Assembly (NCBI GenBank): GCA_046328575.1
Contig: JAXLWI010000018.1
Coordinates: 1 to 64,000, forward strand
Reading direction: 5' to 3'
Source of the DNA: JAGOBP01 sp046328575
GTDB taxonomy: Bacteria > Chloroflexota > Anaerolineae > Fen-1058
Length of the DNA stretch: 64,000 bases
Shown: positions 54,733 through 63,119 of the stretch, piece by piece
Numbering within the stretch: the stretch's first letter is position 1
Layout of the letters: every line of letters begins with the position of its first letter
Notes under the pieces: model-generated
What the model saw: only the letters and a program-made list of their open reading frames with translations
Databases searched by the model: none
What the model was told of the DNA's origin: nothing
Made by a program: the position numbers and the translations under genes

Positions 54733-56646
54733 TTAAGCTGCGTCCATTTGCGCGAACTGGCTGTTATACAATCCGGCGTAGAAGCCACCCTTGATCAGCA
54801 GTTCTTCGTGCGTGCCCTGCTCCACGATGTCGCCTTCGTTCATCACTAAGATCCGATCGGCATCGCGAATCGTCGATAGGCGGTGCGCAATGACGAAACT
54901 CGTGCGTCCCTTCATCAAGCGCCGCATCGCTTCTTGGATGAGCAGTTCGGTGTGCGTATCGACGGAACTGGTGGCCTCATCCAGAATCAACATTGGCGGA
55001 TCGATCAAGAAGGCACGGGCAATCGTCAGCAGCTGCTTCTGCCCAGCCGAAATGTTGCTGGTCTCTTCGTTCAATAGCATATTGTAACCGCCCGGCAGAG
55101 CACGAATGAAGTGGTGCGCGTGAGCGGCCTTGGCCGCAGCGATGACGTCGGCTTCACTTGCACCCTCGCGCCCGTAACGGATGTTATCCATGATCGTGCC
55201 GTTGAACAGCCACGTGTCCTGTAACACCATGCCGAACTCGCGGCGCAAGTCGGCGCGGCGATAGTCGCGGACATCGTAACCGTCCACCAAAATCGCACCG
55301 CCGTTGACATCATAGAAGCGCATTAACAACTTCACCAGCGTGGTCTTGCCTGCACCCGTCGGCCCGACGATCGCCACACGTTGACCGGGCTGAACCTCAG
55401 CTGAGAAGTCATGGATGATGGTCTTGTCCGGATTGTAACCGAACTTGGCATGACGAAACTCGACGTGCCCCTCAACCCGATCGAGTTCGATCGGCCGATC
55501 GGTCTCTGGTACTTCATCGTTTTCTTCGAGGAACTCAAAGACGCGTTCGGCGGCAGCGGCCGTTTGCTGCAAGACGTTGGAGATGTTCGCCAACTGCATG
55601 ATCGGCTGCGTAAACGAGCGTACATACTGGATGAACGCTTGAATGTCGCCCACGGTGACGAGCTTCTGCACAGCCAGATAACCACCCAGCACCACCACGC
55701 CCACATAGCCGAGGTTGCCGACGAAGTTCATCATCGGCATCATGATGCCCGACAAGAACTGCGATTTCCAGGCCGAACCGTAGAGCGTGCCATTCAAGCC
55801 GCCGAAGGTCTCGATGCTGCGTGCTTCGCCGTTGAAGGCTTTCACTTCTACATGCCCGCTGAACATCTCTTCGATGTGACCATTGACGTGACCCAGATAA
55901 TCCTGCTGCTCGCGGAAGTAACGCTGTGAGCGGCGGACGATGAACTGCACGATGATCATCGACAGCGGGACGATGAGCAACGCCACCAGCGTCATCTGCC
56001 ACGAGATCGTGAGCATCATGATCAGCACGCCTAACACCGTAGTGACTGACGTGATGATTTGCGACAGACTTTGGCTGAGCGTTTGATTGACCGTATCGAC
56101 GTCATTGGTGATGCGCGACAGAATCTCACCATGATTGGTGCCGTCGAAGTAGCGCAGCGGCATCCGATTGATCTTCGCGGCGATATCGCGCCGGAAGCGA
56201 TAGGTGATGTCCACGGCCACCCCGGTCATGATCCAACCTTGCACGTAAGCCAGAATCGCCGATAACACGTACAAACCCAGCGCGGTCAACAAAATCTGGC
56301 CGATGCCGTCGAAGTCGATGCCCTGCCCTGTGCCTGCGATCTGCCCCATCACGCCTTCAAAGAGTTTGGTGGTGGCATTGCCCAGAATGCGCGGGCCGAA
56401 GATCGAAAACACCGTGGACGCAATCGCCAACACGATGACGAGCAGCGTGACGGCTTTATACGCGCCCAGATAGCCGATGAGTTTCGTCATCGTGCCTTTG
56501 AAGTCGCGGGCCGTTTCGCCTTTCATCATCGCCATGGGGCCGCCGCGTCCCATCGGACCACCGCCCATCGGGCCGCCCGCTGCCGGGCCAGACGCCGGGG
56601 CGGGTCGCCGGCCATTACCGCCAGCATTGGGAGTATGACCGATCAT
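54733..56646 (-). CDS. ABC exporter subunit, membrane plus ATPase domain (canonical NBD)
   Basis: 637 residues, half of a probable heterodimer with the gene before it. After a Gly/Pro/Met-rich N-terminal tail ('GGPMGGGPMGRGGPMAMM', about 25-45) come six helices and an ATPase domain: Walker A 'VGPTGAGKTTLVKLLMRF', signature 'ISAGQKQLLTIARA' (SAGQ), Walker B with catalytic Glu 'MLILDEATSSVD', and 'VIAHRLSTIRDADRI'. ATG at 56646 ('AGGAGG' upstream) overlaps the previous stop by 4 bp. Type IV exporters of this kind expel drugs or lipids. The MarR-type regulator at the head of the operon favours drug or toxin export, but substrate is unknown. Confidence 0.92.
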   Translation of the reverse strand: MIGHTPNAGGNGRRPAPASGPAAGGPMGGGPMGRGGPMAMMKGETARDFKGTMTKLIGYLGAYKAVTLLVIVLAIASTVFSIFGPRILGNATTKLFEGVMGQIAGTGQGIDFDGIGQILLTALGLYVLSAILAYVQGWIMTGVAVDITYRFRRDIAAKINRMPLRYFDGTNHGEILSRITNDVDTVNQTLSQSLSQIITSVTTVLGVLIMMLTISWQMTLVALLIVPLSMIIVQFIVRRSQRYFREQQDYLGHVNGHIEEMFSGHVEVKAFNGEARSIETFGGLNGTLYGSAWKSQFLSGIMMPMMNFVGNLGYVGVVVLGGYLAVQKLVTVGDIQAFIQYVRSFTQPIMQLANISNVLQQTAAAAERVFEFLEENDEVPETDRPIELDRVEGHVEFRHAKFGYNPDKTIIHDFSAEVQPGQRVAIVGPTGAGKTTLVKLLMRFYDVNGGAILVDGYDVRDYRRADLRREFGMVLQDTWLFNGTIMDNIRYGREGASEADVIAAAKAAHAHHFIRALPGGYNMLLNEETSNISAGQKQLLTIARAFLIDPPMLILDEATSSVDTHTELLIQEAMRRLMKGRTSFVIAHRLSTIRDADRILVMNEGDIVEQGTHEELLIKGGFYAGLYNSQFAQMDAA

Positions 56647-58883
56647 GCTAATTCCTCCTGGCTCAATTGCGATAGCGCAATATCCCGATAAACCTCGCAC
56701 GTTTCCATTAGTTCGTGGTGTGTGCCTTTGCCGACGATGCGGCCTTCATCCAACACGATGATTTGTTCCGCGCCCTTGATGGTCGCTACGCGCTGCGAGA
56801 CGATGAAGACAGTGCTGTTCGACACGAACTTTTTGAGCGCTTGGCGCAAGGCCGCATCGGTCTTGAAGTCGAGTGCCGAGAAACTGTCGTCGAAGATGTA
56901 GATCGGCGCGCGCTTAACCAACGCGCGCGCAATCGCCAAGCGTTGGCGCTGTCCGCCTGAGACGTTCGTGCCGCCTTGCGAGATTTCGGCCTGAACACCT
57001 TCCGGTCGAGCGTAAACAAACTCGGCCCCTTGTGCGATCTCGAGGGCGTGCTTCAAATCATCGGCATTGGCGTGTTCATCGCCGAAGCGTAGGTTGCTTT
57101 CGATCGTGCCCGTAAACAAGTTGCTGCGCTGCGGCACATAGCCGATCTTGTCGCGCAGTTCGGTCTGCAGAGCTTCGCGAATATCGACGCCATCAATCAG
57201 GATTGCACCTTCTGTTGCGTCGTAGAAGCGCGGGATCAAGCGCACGATCGTGGACTTGCCAGACCCCGTCGTGCCGATGAAGGCCGTCGTCTGGCCGGGG
57301 CAAGCGATGAAACTGATGTCGTGCAGCACATCCTCTTCGGCATCAGGATAGTGGAACGACACGTTGCGATACTCCACCTCGCCACGGAACGGCGTGGGGA
57401 AGTGACGCGGCTGCGCGGCTTCGACGATGCTGGGCTGCGTCTCCAACACTTCGGCGATGCGCTCGGCCGAGACCGAGGCGCGCGGCAGGATGATGAACAT
57501 CATCGACATGAACATGAAGGCAAAGAAAATCTGCATGGTGTACTGCATAAACGCCATCATGTCGCCGACTTGCATTTGCGACTGCGCAATCTGATGCGCG
57601 CCGACCCACACCACCAGTAGCGACACACTGCTCATTAGGAACATCATGACTGGCATCATGATCACCATGACCCGGCTGATGAACAACGTGTTGCTGGTCA
57701 GGTCGCGATTGGCGCCATCAAACCGCTTCTCTTCGAACTGCTGGCGATTGAAAGCGCGCACCACCATCATGCCGCTCAGGTTCTCACGCACGACGCGGTT
57801 CAAGTTGTCGATCAATTTCTGAATGATCTTGAAGCGCGGCAGCGAAGCCGAGAAGATGCCGATGATCAAACTAACCAACGCGATCACCATCAACGCGATG
57901 ATCCACCACATCGACGGCGCGGTGTTCAACGCCCGAATGAGTCCGCCCACCCCCACGATCGGCGCGTAGAAAACCATGCGCATGATCATCATCGTTACCA
58001 TTTGCAACTGAGTCACATCGTTGGTGGCGCGCGTGATCAATGAAGCCGTTGAGAATTTTTCGATGTCGGCGCTAGCGAAATTGGAGACGCGCACGAAGAC
58101 AGCGGCGCGCAAGTCGCGCGCCGCACCCGCCGCCACGCGCGCCGAGATCAGCCCGACCAGGATGGTAGCCGCGACCGAGACAAGCGTGATCAACAGCATC
58201 AGTGCGCCGGTGCTCAGAATATAGTTGCTCTGGGCCGATTCGGTATTCACGCCTAACGCAGTGTATTCCGCTCGGGCCGCAGCGATGCCCATCTGCGCGA
58301 TCATCGTGTCGCCCAAAGTTGAGAAGCGATCCTGGATGGCGGCAATCATTTGGCCGCGCTGCGCCGCCGGAATCTTGCCCAGCACATCGAACAAGTTGGT
58401 GCCTGCTGGTAGTTTGGACAGATCGAAGCCCAGACCCTGTCCCAAGGCTTTGGCTTTTTCAGGATCTTGCTGGATCTGTTCGAGAAACGAAATCGTCGAT
58501 AAGCCGCGCGCCACGATCGGTTTGAGTGCGTCCAACGTGGCGGCATCTTGCTTTTGCAGCACATACACCGGGAGGCCGTTCAAAGCGGTGTATTTCGATT
58601 GATATTCGGCGTAGTTCGCTGCGGATGGTTCAACGCGTGCATAGGCTTGTGCCACTTGCGCTTGCTCGGCCTCCGTCAAAAAGAAGACCATGCGCTGATA
58701 GGTCTGCTCACGCAGGGCCGCTGGAACGGCACTATCCACGCCGCCCTGTTGAATGCCGATGTTGACGATCTTGGACAGATAGTCGGGCAAGGTCAGGTCG
58801 GCGTTGGCCTGAATGAACAACAGCGCGATCGTGATCAGAATCGGTGCGGTGTATTTTCGAATATAGGGAAACAGTCTTAGCAT
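56643..58883 (-). CDS. ABC exporter subunit with large loop insert and degenerate ATP site
   Basis: 746 residues. First helix 'YTAPILITIALLFIQANADL' is followed by 'LPDYLSKIVNIGIQQGGVDS' and then about 170 residues of insert, presumably outside the membrane ('GLSTISFLEQIQQDPEKAKA', 'AGTNLFDVLGKIPAAQRGQM'), before helix 2 at about 225. The ATPase part has Walker A 'IGTTGSGKSTIVRLIPRF' and an intact signature 'NVSGGQRQRLAIARAL'. Walker B reads 'IYIFDDSFSALD', with Asp where the catalytic Glu should be. That pattern, with a canonical partner, is known for heterodimeric exporters with one non-hydrolysing site (such as BmrCD or TM287/288). Coupled to the next gene by a 4-bp overlap. Confidence 0.92.
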   Translation of the reverse strand: MLRLFPYIRKYTAPILITIALLFIQANADLTLPDYLSKIVNIGIQQGGVDSAVPAALREQTYQRMVFFLTEAEQAQVAQAYARVEPSAANYAEYQSKYTALNGLPVYVLQKQDAATLDALKPIVARGLSTISFLEQIQQDPEKAKALGQGLGFDLSKLPAGTNLFDVLGKIPAAQRGQMIAAIQDRFSTLGDTMIAQMGIAAARAEYTALGVNTESAQSNYILSTGALMLLITLVSVAATILVGLISARVAAGAARDLRAAVFVRVSNFASADIEKFSTASLITRATNDVTQLQMVTMMIMRMVFYAPIVGVGGLIRALNTAPSMWWIIALMVIALVSLIIGIFSASLPRFKIIQKLIDNLNRVVRENLSGMMVVRAFNRQQFEEKRFDGANRDLTSNTLFISRVMVIMMPVMMFLMSSVSLLVVWVGAHQIAQSQMQVGDMMAFMQYTMQIFFAFMFMSMMFIILPRASVSAERIAEVLETQPSIVEAAQPRHFPTPFRGEVEYRNVSFHYPDAEEDVLHDISFIACPGQTTAFIGTTGSGKSTIVRLIPRFYDATEGAILIDGVDIREALQTELRDKIGYVPQRSNLFTGTIESNLRFGDEHANADDLKHALEIAQGAEFVYARPEGVQAEISQGGTNVSGGQRQRLAIARALVKRAPIYIFDDSFSALDFKTDAALRQALKKFVSNSTVFIVSQRVATIKGAEQIIVLDEGRIVGKGTHHELMETCEVYRDIALSQLSQEELA

Positions 58884-58912
58884 AGAAACCTCAATTTTGG
58901 ATAACAGCCTGC

Positions 58913-59365
58913 TTATTGATTAGCCGTGGTCTTATCCAGTAAAGTTGTTTTCTCGATCAACAGTTGAAGTGCTTCGTTGACTTGCTGCTGCTCGTCCGCC
59001 GGAAGCAGCTCGGCCACTTGGGTCAACCAGCTCTGCCGGGCGGCGATGCTCTCGCCTACGATGCGCTCCCCAGCCTCAGTTAGCGCTACGCGCTTGTTGC
59101 GTCGATCCTGCGGGTCTTCACTGCGTACGGCCAGCCCTTGCTGGACGAGCCGCTCTAGCAGTTGGCTGGCAGCCGCGCTGGTCACACCCATTTCTTCGGC
59201 CAGGTCGGACACGCCGCAGGTGTTTTTGTGGCGAATGCGGAACAGGGCGTTCAACTGCGCCATCGAATAGTTGTGTTCTTTGGCGTACAGCATGAAGTTC
59301 CGCATCGAATGCTGCATGACGACGCGCATCCAGTCGTGCAAGGTCTGAGCCAACGGTGGTGACAT
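58913..59365 (-). CDS. MarR-family transcriptional regulator
   Basis: 150 residues. 'YSMAQLNALFRIRHKNTCGV' and 'SDLAEEMGVTSAAASQLLER' form the winged helix recognition part, 'LVQQGLAVRSEDPQDRRNKR' and 'VALTEAGERIV' the wing, which is the MarR signature 'DRR...l.LT..G'. N- and C-terminal helices make the dimer. MarR proteins usually repress their own operon and release DNA on binding a small aromatic compound. The gene lies 30 bp ahead of the two ABC exporter genes and is co-directional. An inverted repeat lies just upstream of its start. Confidence 0.9.
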   Translation of the reverse strand: MSPPLAQTLHDWMRVVMQHSMRNFMLYAKEHNYSMAQLNALFRIRHKNTCGVSDLAEEMGVTSAAASQLLERLVQQGLAVRSEDPQDRRNKRVALTEAGERIVGESIAARQSWLTQVAELLPADEQQQVNEALQLLIEKTTLLDKTTANQ

Positions 59366-59368
59366 AAA

Positions 59369-59415
59369 TTTAGCCTCGTTGATTATTAAGTTGGCTAAAC
59401 TATAAACGCTAGTTT
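59369..59415. promoter_or_regulatory. Probable MarR operator
   Basis: TTTAGCC (59369-59375) and GGCTAAA (59393-59399) form a 7-bp inverted repeat with a 17-bp spacer. AAACTA (59397-59402) and TAGTTT (59410-59415) form a second, overlapping one with a 7-bp spacer. Both lie directly upstream of the MarR gene start at 59365. Confidence 0.55.
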
Positions 59416-59519
59416 GTGATTTGTCAAGGTTTTAGGATGGCTAGATAACGGAGGATGGAGACAAAACGGGGACCCACGCTTGATTCAATCAACGGCTTGG
59501 CTAGAAGCAAGATATCTGT

Positions 59520-60095
59520 TTACCGCCGAAAACGCGGAATCAGAAACGGTGTGCGTTGTTTGTATTGCCTATAGTCCCCGCCGAATCGCGCCACCAATTC
59601 CTGCTCCTCAATGCGTTTGATGTAAGTCAGCAGCCCGGTCGCGCCCAGCAAGACTAGGCCCACCGCTGAGAACGAACCCAGCACAACACTCTCGCCGAGA
59701 TACATTACAATCGCGCCCAAGGCCATCGGATTGCGGCAGTACGTGTAGGGCGGCTGCACGATGAGGCGTTGTGTCGCCATGAGGGGCACCGGCGTCCCCC
59801 GCCCGATGGTAAACTGCGCGTAGTTGGCCCAAATCCCCAACAGCCAGCCGCCCACGATCATGAGCCCGCCCGCCAGTGGCGTGATGAAACTATGGGCGAA
59901 ACGGAGCAAACTAAGCCAGACGTCGAGCGTGGCAGATAGCACCATGAGGATGTATGGGAGCACCACCAAGAAGACGAGGCCAGCAACAAGCAGCAGTGCG
60001 ATCCGTTGGCGAGGACTGTACTCGTGTTTGGCCTGTTGCAGGAACCGGGCTTTCAGCGGCATGTGCAGGCTCCGATCGGTTTGTGATGAATTCAT
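59520..60095 (-). CDS. Isoprenylcysteine-carboxyl-methyltransferase / PEMT-like membrane methyltransferase
   Basis: 191 residues from ATG 60095 (an earlier TTG at 60137 in frame is possible). Four or five membrane helices, then the conserved C-terminal block of the ICMT/PEMT family: 'LIVQPPYTYCRNPMALGAIV' (family 'G.Y...RHP.y.g'), and after another helix pair 'IEEQELVARFGGDYRQYKQR' (family 'EE..L...fG.eY..Y...'), closed by 'TPFLIP'. These bind SAM on the cytosolic side and methylate a membrane-embedded or hydrophobic substrate. Substrate unknown in bacteria of this kind. Confidence 0.82.
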   Translation of the reverse strand: MNSSQTDRSLHMPLKARFLQQAKHEYSPRQRIALLLVAGLVFLVVLPYILMVLSATLDVWLSLLRFAHSFITPLAGGLMIVGGWLLGIWANYAQFTIGRGTPVPLMATQRLIVQPPYTYCRNPMALGAIVMYLGESVVLGSFSAVGLVLLGATGLLTYIKRIEEQELVARFGGDYRQYKQRTPFLIPRFRR

Positions 60096-60188
60096 CGGCC
60101 CACTGTTATGTGTCAGCCGCTCAAAAACGAGGCTCAACCCCGGCTTGATCTCAATCGGCTATGCGTCATCTTGAGGGCCGCCAACTGC

Positions 60189-61163
60189 CTAAGGCGACAA
60201 ATATCCCCAGAAGGGCTGCACCATCCGTTCATAATCCTGGCTATCTATGACATAGACGATCTGGCCATCCGCGAGCCGGAAATACAGCGGCAGTCCCTTG
60301 CCCCGGAAGCCTCTTTGAACCGTACTCATAAACGGCTGCTGTGGCGCGAGCGCCCAACCTAACGACTCGAGCAAATGATAGTTCTGCCAAAAACTGCTTA
60401 ACGCATTGATGGGTTGATACTTGCCGGGCGGCGGCGTAACCGCTGCGCCATCTTCAGGCGCGTCCAGGTTCTTGATATTCGGAAATGCCCAGGCTTGGGG
60501 GATGACACCGGTCTCGGGCTGAAACAGAATGTAGATTGTCTCTTCGGATTTTAGCCAGACCATTAGGCCATGTTCAAACACTTGCTGAATTGCAGCGGTA
60601 GACATGGCGGGTCCGCGCTGGCAAAGAGGACCAAGTGTCACCGGCGGGCGGGCCGAGAAGAAGGGTGTCGAACACGCGTAATAAACATCAATTAGTTCCC
60701 ACGCCCCACTCCCCGAATCATCTGTCCACAGTCGAAACCGATACACGCCGGTTGCCAGATCCTTCAACTGCAGGGTGAGACTGCCAATCGTGGGCAGATT
60801 ATCCCAGGTACGAAAGCCTAAACCGGAAGCGACGCCTTCAAAGTGATGCAGGGTCAGGCCAACTTTGGTCGTGCCTGTGACCATCCACGTAAAAGTAATG
60901 GTATCGCCAGCAACGACTTGAGTGGGAACCGCGGCGAAACTCAAGATGCAGCCCAATTGCCTGCCATCTTTACGGAATGGCGCGCAAATGCCTTGCCCCG
61001 TCGGGACAGGACTTGGCTTCAGACGCGGCCTCTCGGTTGGAGTTAAAGTTACGCGTGCCGCCTGCGACGGGAGCGGCTCAGGCATAGCCGGGACAGATCT
61101 CGGCGGCGTGCAGGCGCTGATCAAAACAACCAAACAGCTAAAGACTAAGATGCGGAATGTCAT
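60189..61163 (-). CDS. Lipoprotein of unknown function
   Basis: 324 residues. Signal peptide with lipobox 'LVVLISAC' (Cys at 18), then a Pro/Thr linker ('LTPTERPRLKPSPVPTGQ'), so it is anchored outside the membrane. A beta domain follows: 'VVAGDTITFTWMVTGTTKVG' and 'LTLQLKDLATGVYRFRLWTD' resemble Ig-like folds. Three Cys pairs could form disulfides ('ICAPFRKDGRQLGC', 'YYACSTP', 'LCQRGP'). The C-terminal half has 'GLMVWLKSEETIYILFQPE' and 'WQNYHLLESLGWALAPQQP', a pattern seen in other Chloroflexota lipoproteins. No enzyme motif. Divergent from the dienelactone hydrolase gene. Confidence 0.65.
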   Translation of the reverse strand: MTFRILVFSCLVVLISACTPPRSVPAMPEPLPSQAARVTLTPTERPRLKPSPVPTGQGICAPFRKDGRQLGCILSFAAVPTQVVAGDTITFTWMVTGTTKVGLTLHHFEGVASGLGFRTWDNLPTIGSLTLQLKDLATGVYRFRLWTDDSGSGAWELIDVYYACSTPFFSARPPVTLGPLCQRGPAMSTAAIQQVFEHGLMVWLKSEETIYILFQPETGVIPQAWAFPNIKNLDAPEDGAAVTPPPGKYQPINALSSFWQNYHLLESLGWALAPQQPFMSTVQRGFRGKGLPLYFRLADGQIVYVIDSQDYERMVQPFWGYLSP

Positions 61164-61315
61164 TTTCGCTTCTTGCAGATAGGGTTGCTCTTCCCGAATG
61201 CAAGCTGCCCAACGATTGAGGCTCGCTAATGACTAAGATTCAGTATAAGCCCGCCGTATTCAAAGTCAAGCCGTGATCGATCGGCTCTTTGGGGGACTCT
61301 GACTCCTGCCCGCCC

Positions 61316-61359
61316 TTCTCAGCCTTTTCTCAGGTTATCCTCAGTCGATGCTCAGTTTT
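61316..61359 (+). promoter_or_regulatory. Four 11-bp direct repeats (TTCTCAGnnnn): probable OmpR-family regulator site
   Basis: CTCAG occurs at 61318, 61329, 61340 and 61351, exactly 11 bp apart each time, in the 270-bp gap upstream of the hydrolase/response-regulator/kinase genes. Direct repeats of about 11 bp are how PhoB-type regulators bind. The last unit ends 11 bp before a possible -10, TAAGAT (61371-61376), so the array covers the -35 position, as expected of an activator site. Confidence 0.7.
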
Positions 61360-61436
61360 GGATTCTAAGATAAGATCAACTTAAGCGGGGGCTTGAGGAG
61401 GATAGCGTCTAATTCGACAGCCAGGGAGGGAAGGAG

Positions 61437-62423
61437 ATGACGGATTTCAAGCAGTATTTACTGGATGAGTTTGTCGAAGACTATCAGACCGGTGAGTTAT
61501 CGCGCCGCGAGGCTTTGAAGTTAATCGCGGGGATTACGGGCAGTCTGGCGCTGGCAACATCGATCTTAGCGGCCTGTGCGCCGCCTGCTGAACCAACAGC
61601 GACGTCTGCGCCTCAACCGACGACAGCACCAACATCTGCACCGACTTCAACAGCACAAGCGACTGCGACAGCCGCTGCAACCGCAACTACGGCGGCAACC
61701 GACACACCGCAGTCAACAGCTAGCAGTGACATCGACGCGAGTGATATTGAATTTACAGGCAGCGATGGCGCAAAGTTATTGGCGCATTTAGCGCGACCGA
61801 AAGACGGCCAGCCGCAACCTGTCGTACTGGTCTGCCATGAAAATCGCGGCCTGACGGATCACATTAAAGATGTGACGCGGCGCTTTGCGCGCGAAGGTTA
61901 CGTGGCCCTCGCTGTCGATTTACTTTCGCGGCAAGGCGGGACAGCGGGTAAGGATGCCAGCAGCGTGCCCGGCCTGTTGAGCAATCAGCCGCAAGATCAA
62001 TTCGTGGCGGACTTTACGAGCGGCTGGAAGTATCTGCAAACGCAGTTGTACGTGCAGGCCGATCGGGTTGGGATGACGGGCTTCTGCTTCGGCGGCGGCG
62101 TGACGTGGCGGGTCGCGATCGGCTTGCCGGAACTCCGCGCAGCAGTCCCGTTTTATGGCCCACCACCATCGGCCGATGAAGTCGCTAAAATCAACGCCGC
62201 CGTGTTGGCAATCTATGGCGAACTCGATCAGCGTATCACTTCGACGGCGGTGGCGATGGAAGCGGCAATGAAGCAGAACGGCAAGACGTTTGAAAAGATC
62301 ATCTATCCCAACGCCGATCACGCTTTTTTCAACGACACTGGGACGCGGTACAATGCAGACGCGGCTAAAGACGCTTGGGCCAAAATACTAACCTGGTTCG
62401 ATCGGTATCTCAGAACGACGTGA
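61437..62423 (+). CDS. Lipoprotein dienelactone-hydrolase-family protein
   Basis: 328 residues. The N-terminus carries 'LSRREALKLIAGITGSLALA' (RR with a hydrophobic stretch, Tat-like) and a lipobox 'ILAAC' at about 43-47, then about 55 residues of Ala/Thr/Pro repeats. The hydrolase domain has 'VVLVCHENRGLTDHIKDVTR' with the Glu of the DLH oxyanion side, 'RVGMTGFCFGGGVTWRVAI' with the Cys nucleophile, 'LAIYGELDQRI' with the Asp, and 'NADHAFFNDTGTRYN' with the His. Thus a Cys-His-Asp triad as in dienelactone hydrolase, but outside the cell. ATG at 61437 follows 'GGAGGGAAGGAG'. It heads an operon with a two-component system and lies behind the direct repeats. Substrate unknown. Confidence 0.87.
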   Translation: MTDFKQYLLDEFVEDYQTGELSRREALKLIAGITGSLALATSILAACAPPAEPTATSAPQPTTAPTSAPTSTAQATATAAATATTAATDTPQSTASSDIDASDIEFTGSDGAKLLAHLARPKDGQPQPVVLVCHENRGLTDHIKDVTRRFAREGYVALAVDLLSRQGGTAGKDASSVPGLLSNQPQDQFVADFTSGWKYLQTQLYVQADRVGMTGFCFGGGVTWRVAIGLPELRAAVPFYGPPPSADEVAKINAAVLAIYGELDQRITSTAVAMEAAMKQNGKTFEKIIYPNADHAFFNDTGTRYNADAAKDAWAKILTWFDRYLRTT

Positions 62424-62436
62424 GCAGTAGGAGTAT

Positions 62437-63114
62437 ATGGCAACGATTCTCGTGGTCGACGACGACCGCAAAATTACGGACATGCTGCGCCGCACGCTGA
62501 TCTATGAAGGCTATCGCGTGCTCACCGCCGCCGATGGCGAAGAAGCGCTGACTAAGGCGCAAGCCGAGCAGCCCGACCTTGTCGTGCTCGATTGGCTGAT
62601 GCCCAAACTCAACGGCCTCGAAGCCGCCAAGGTGCTGCGCTCGACGCACAATCTGCCGATCTTGATGCTGACCGCCCGCGACGCGGTCGAACATCGCGTG
62701 CAAGGGTTAGACAGCGGCGTGGACGATTATCTGGTGAAGCCCTTTGCGCCGGAAGAATTGCTGGCGCGCATTCGAGCTTTGTTGCGCCGCGTGGAAGCAA
62801 CCAGTCCCGATAAAGCCCTGGTGTATGCCGATCTCAAGATCGATCCCGCCACGCGCGAAACGTGGCGCGGTCCTCGATCGTTTTCGTTGACACCCAAAGA
62901 ATTCGATCTGCTGCACTATCTTATGCGGCATCCGCGTCACGTCATGCCGCGCGAGCGCATCCTGTTGGATGTGTGGGGCTACGACTTTGAAGGCAACGGC
63001 AACGTGTTGGAAGTGTACGTGGGTTATCTGCGCAACAAAACCGAAGCGGGCGGCGAGCCGCGCTTGATCCAGACCGTGCGCGGCGTGGGCTACGTCTTGC
63101 GCGAAGAAGATTGA
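62437..63114 (+). CDS. OmpR/PhoB-family response regulator
   Basis: 225 residues. Receiver domain: acidic D8-D10 in 'LVVDDDRK', phosphorylated D52 in 'VVLDWLMPK', Thr in 'LMLTARDA' and Lys in 'VDDYLVKPFAPEELL'. DNA-binding winged helix: 'LTPKEFDLLHYLMRHPRHVM', 'RERILLDVWGYDFEGNGNVL', 'EVYVGYLRNKTE' and 'IQTVRGVGYVLREE', the standard OmpR/PhoB pattern (closest in style to MprA/TcrA-like regulators). ATG at 62437 follows 'TAGGAG'. Thirteen bases after the hydrolase gene and five before the kinase. It is the natural candidate to bind the CTCAG direct repeats at 61316-61359. Confidence 0.95.
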   Translation: MATILVVDDDRKITDMLRRTLIYEGYRVLTAADGEEALTKAQAEQPDLVVLDWLMPKLNGLEAAKVLRSTHNLPILMLTARDAVEHRVQGLDSGVDDYLVKPFAPEELLARIRALLRRVEATSPDKALVYADLKIDPATRETWRGPRSFSLTPKEFDLLHYLMRHPRHVMPRERILLDVWGYDFEGNGNVLEVYVGYLRNKTEAGGEPRLIQTVRGVGYVLREED

Positions 63115-63119
63115 TCGGC

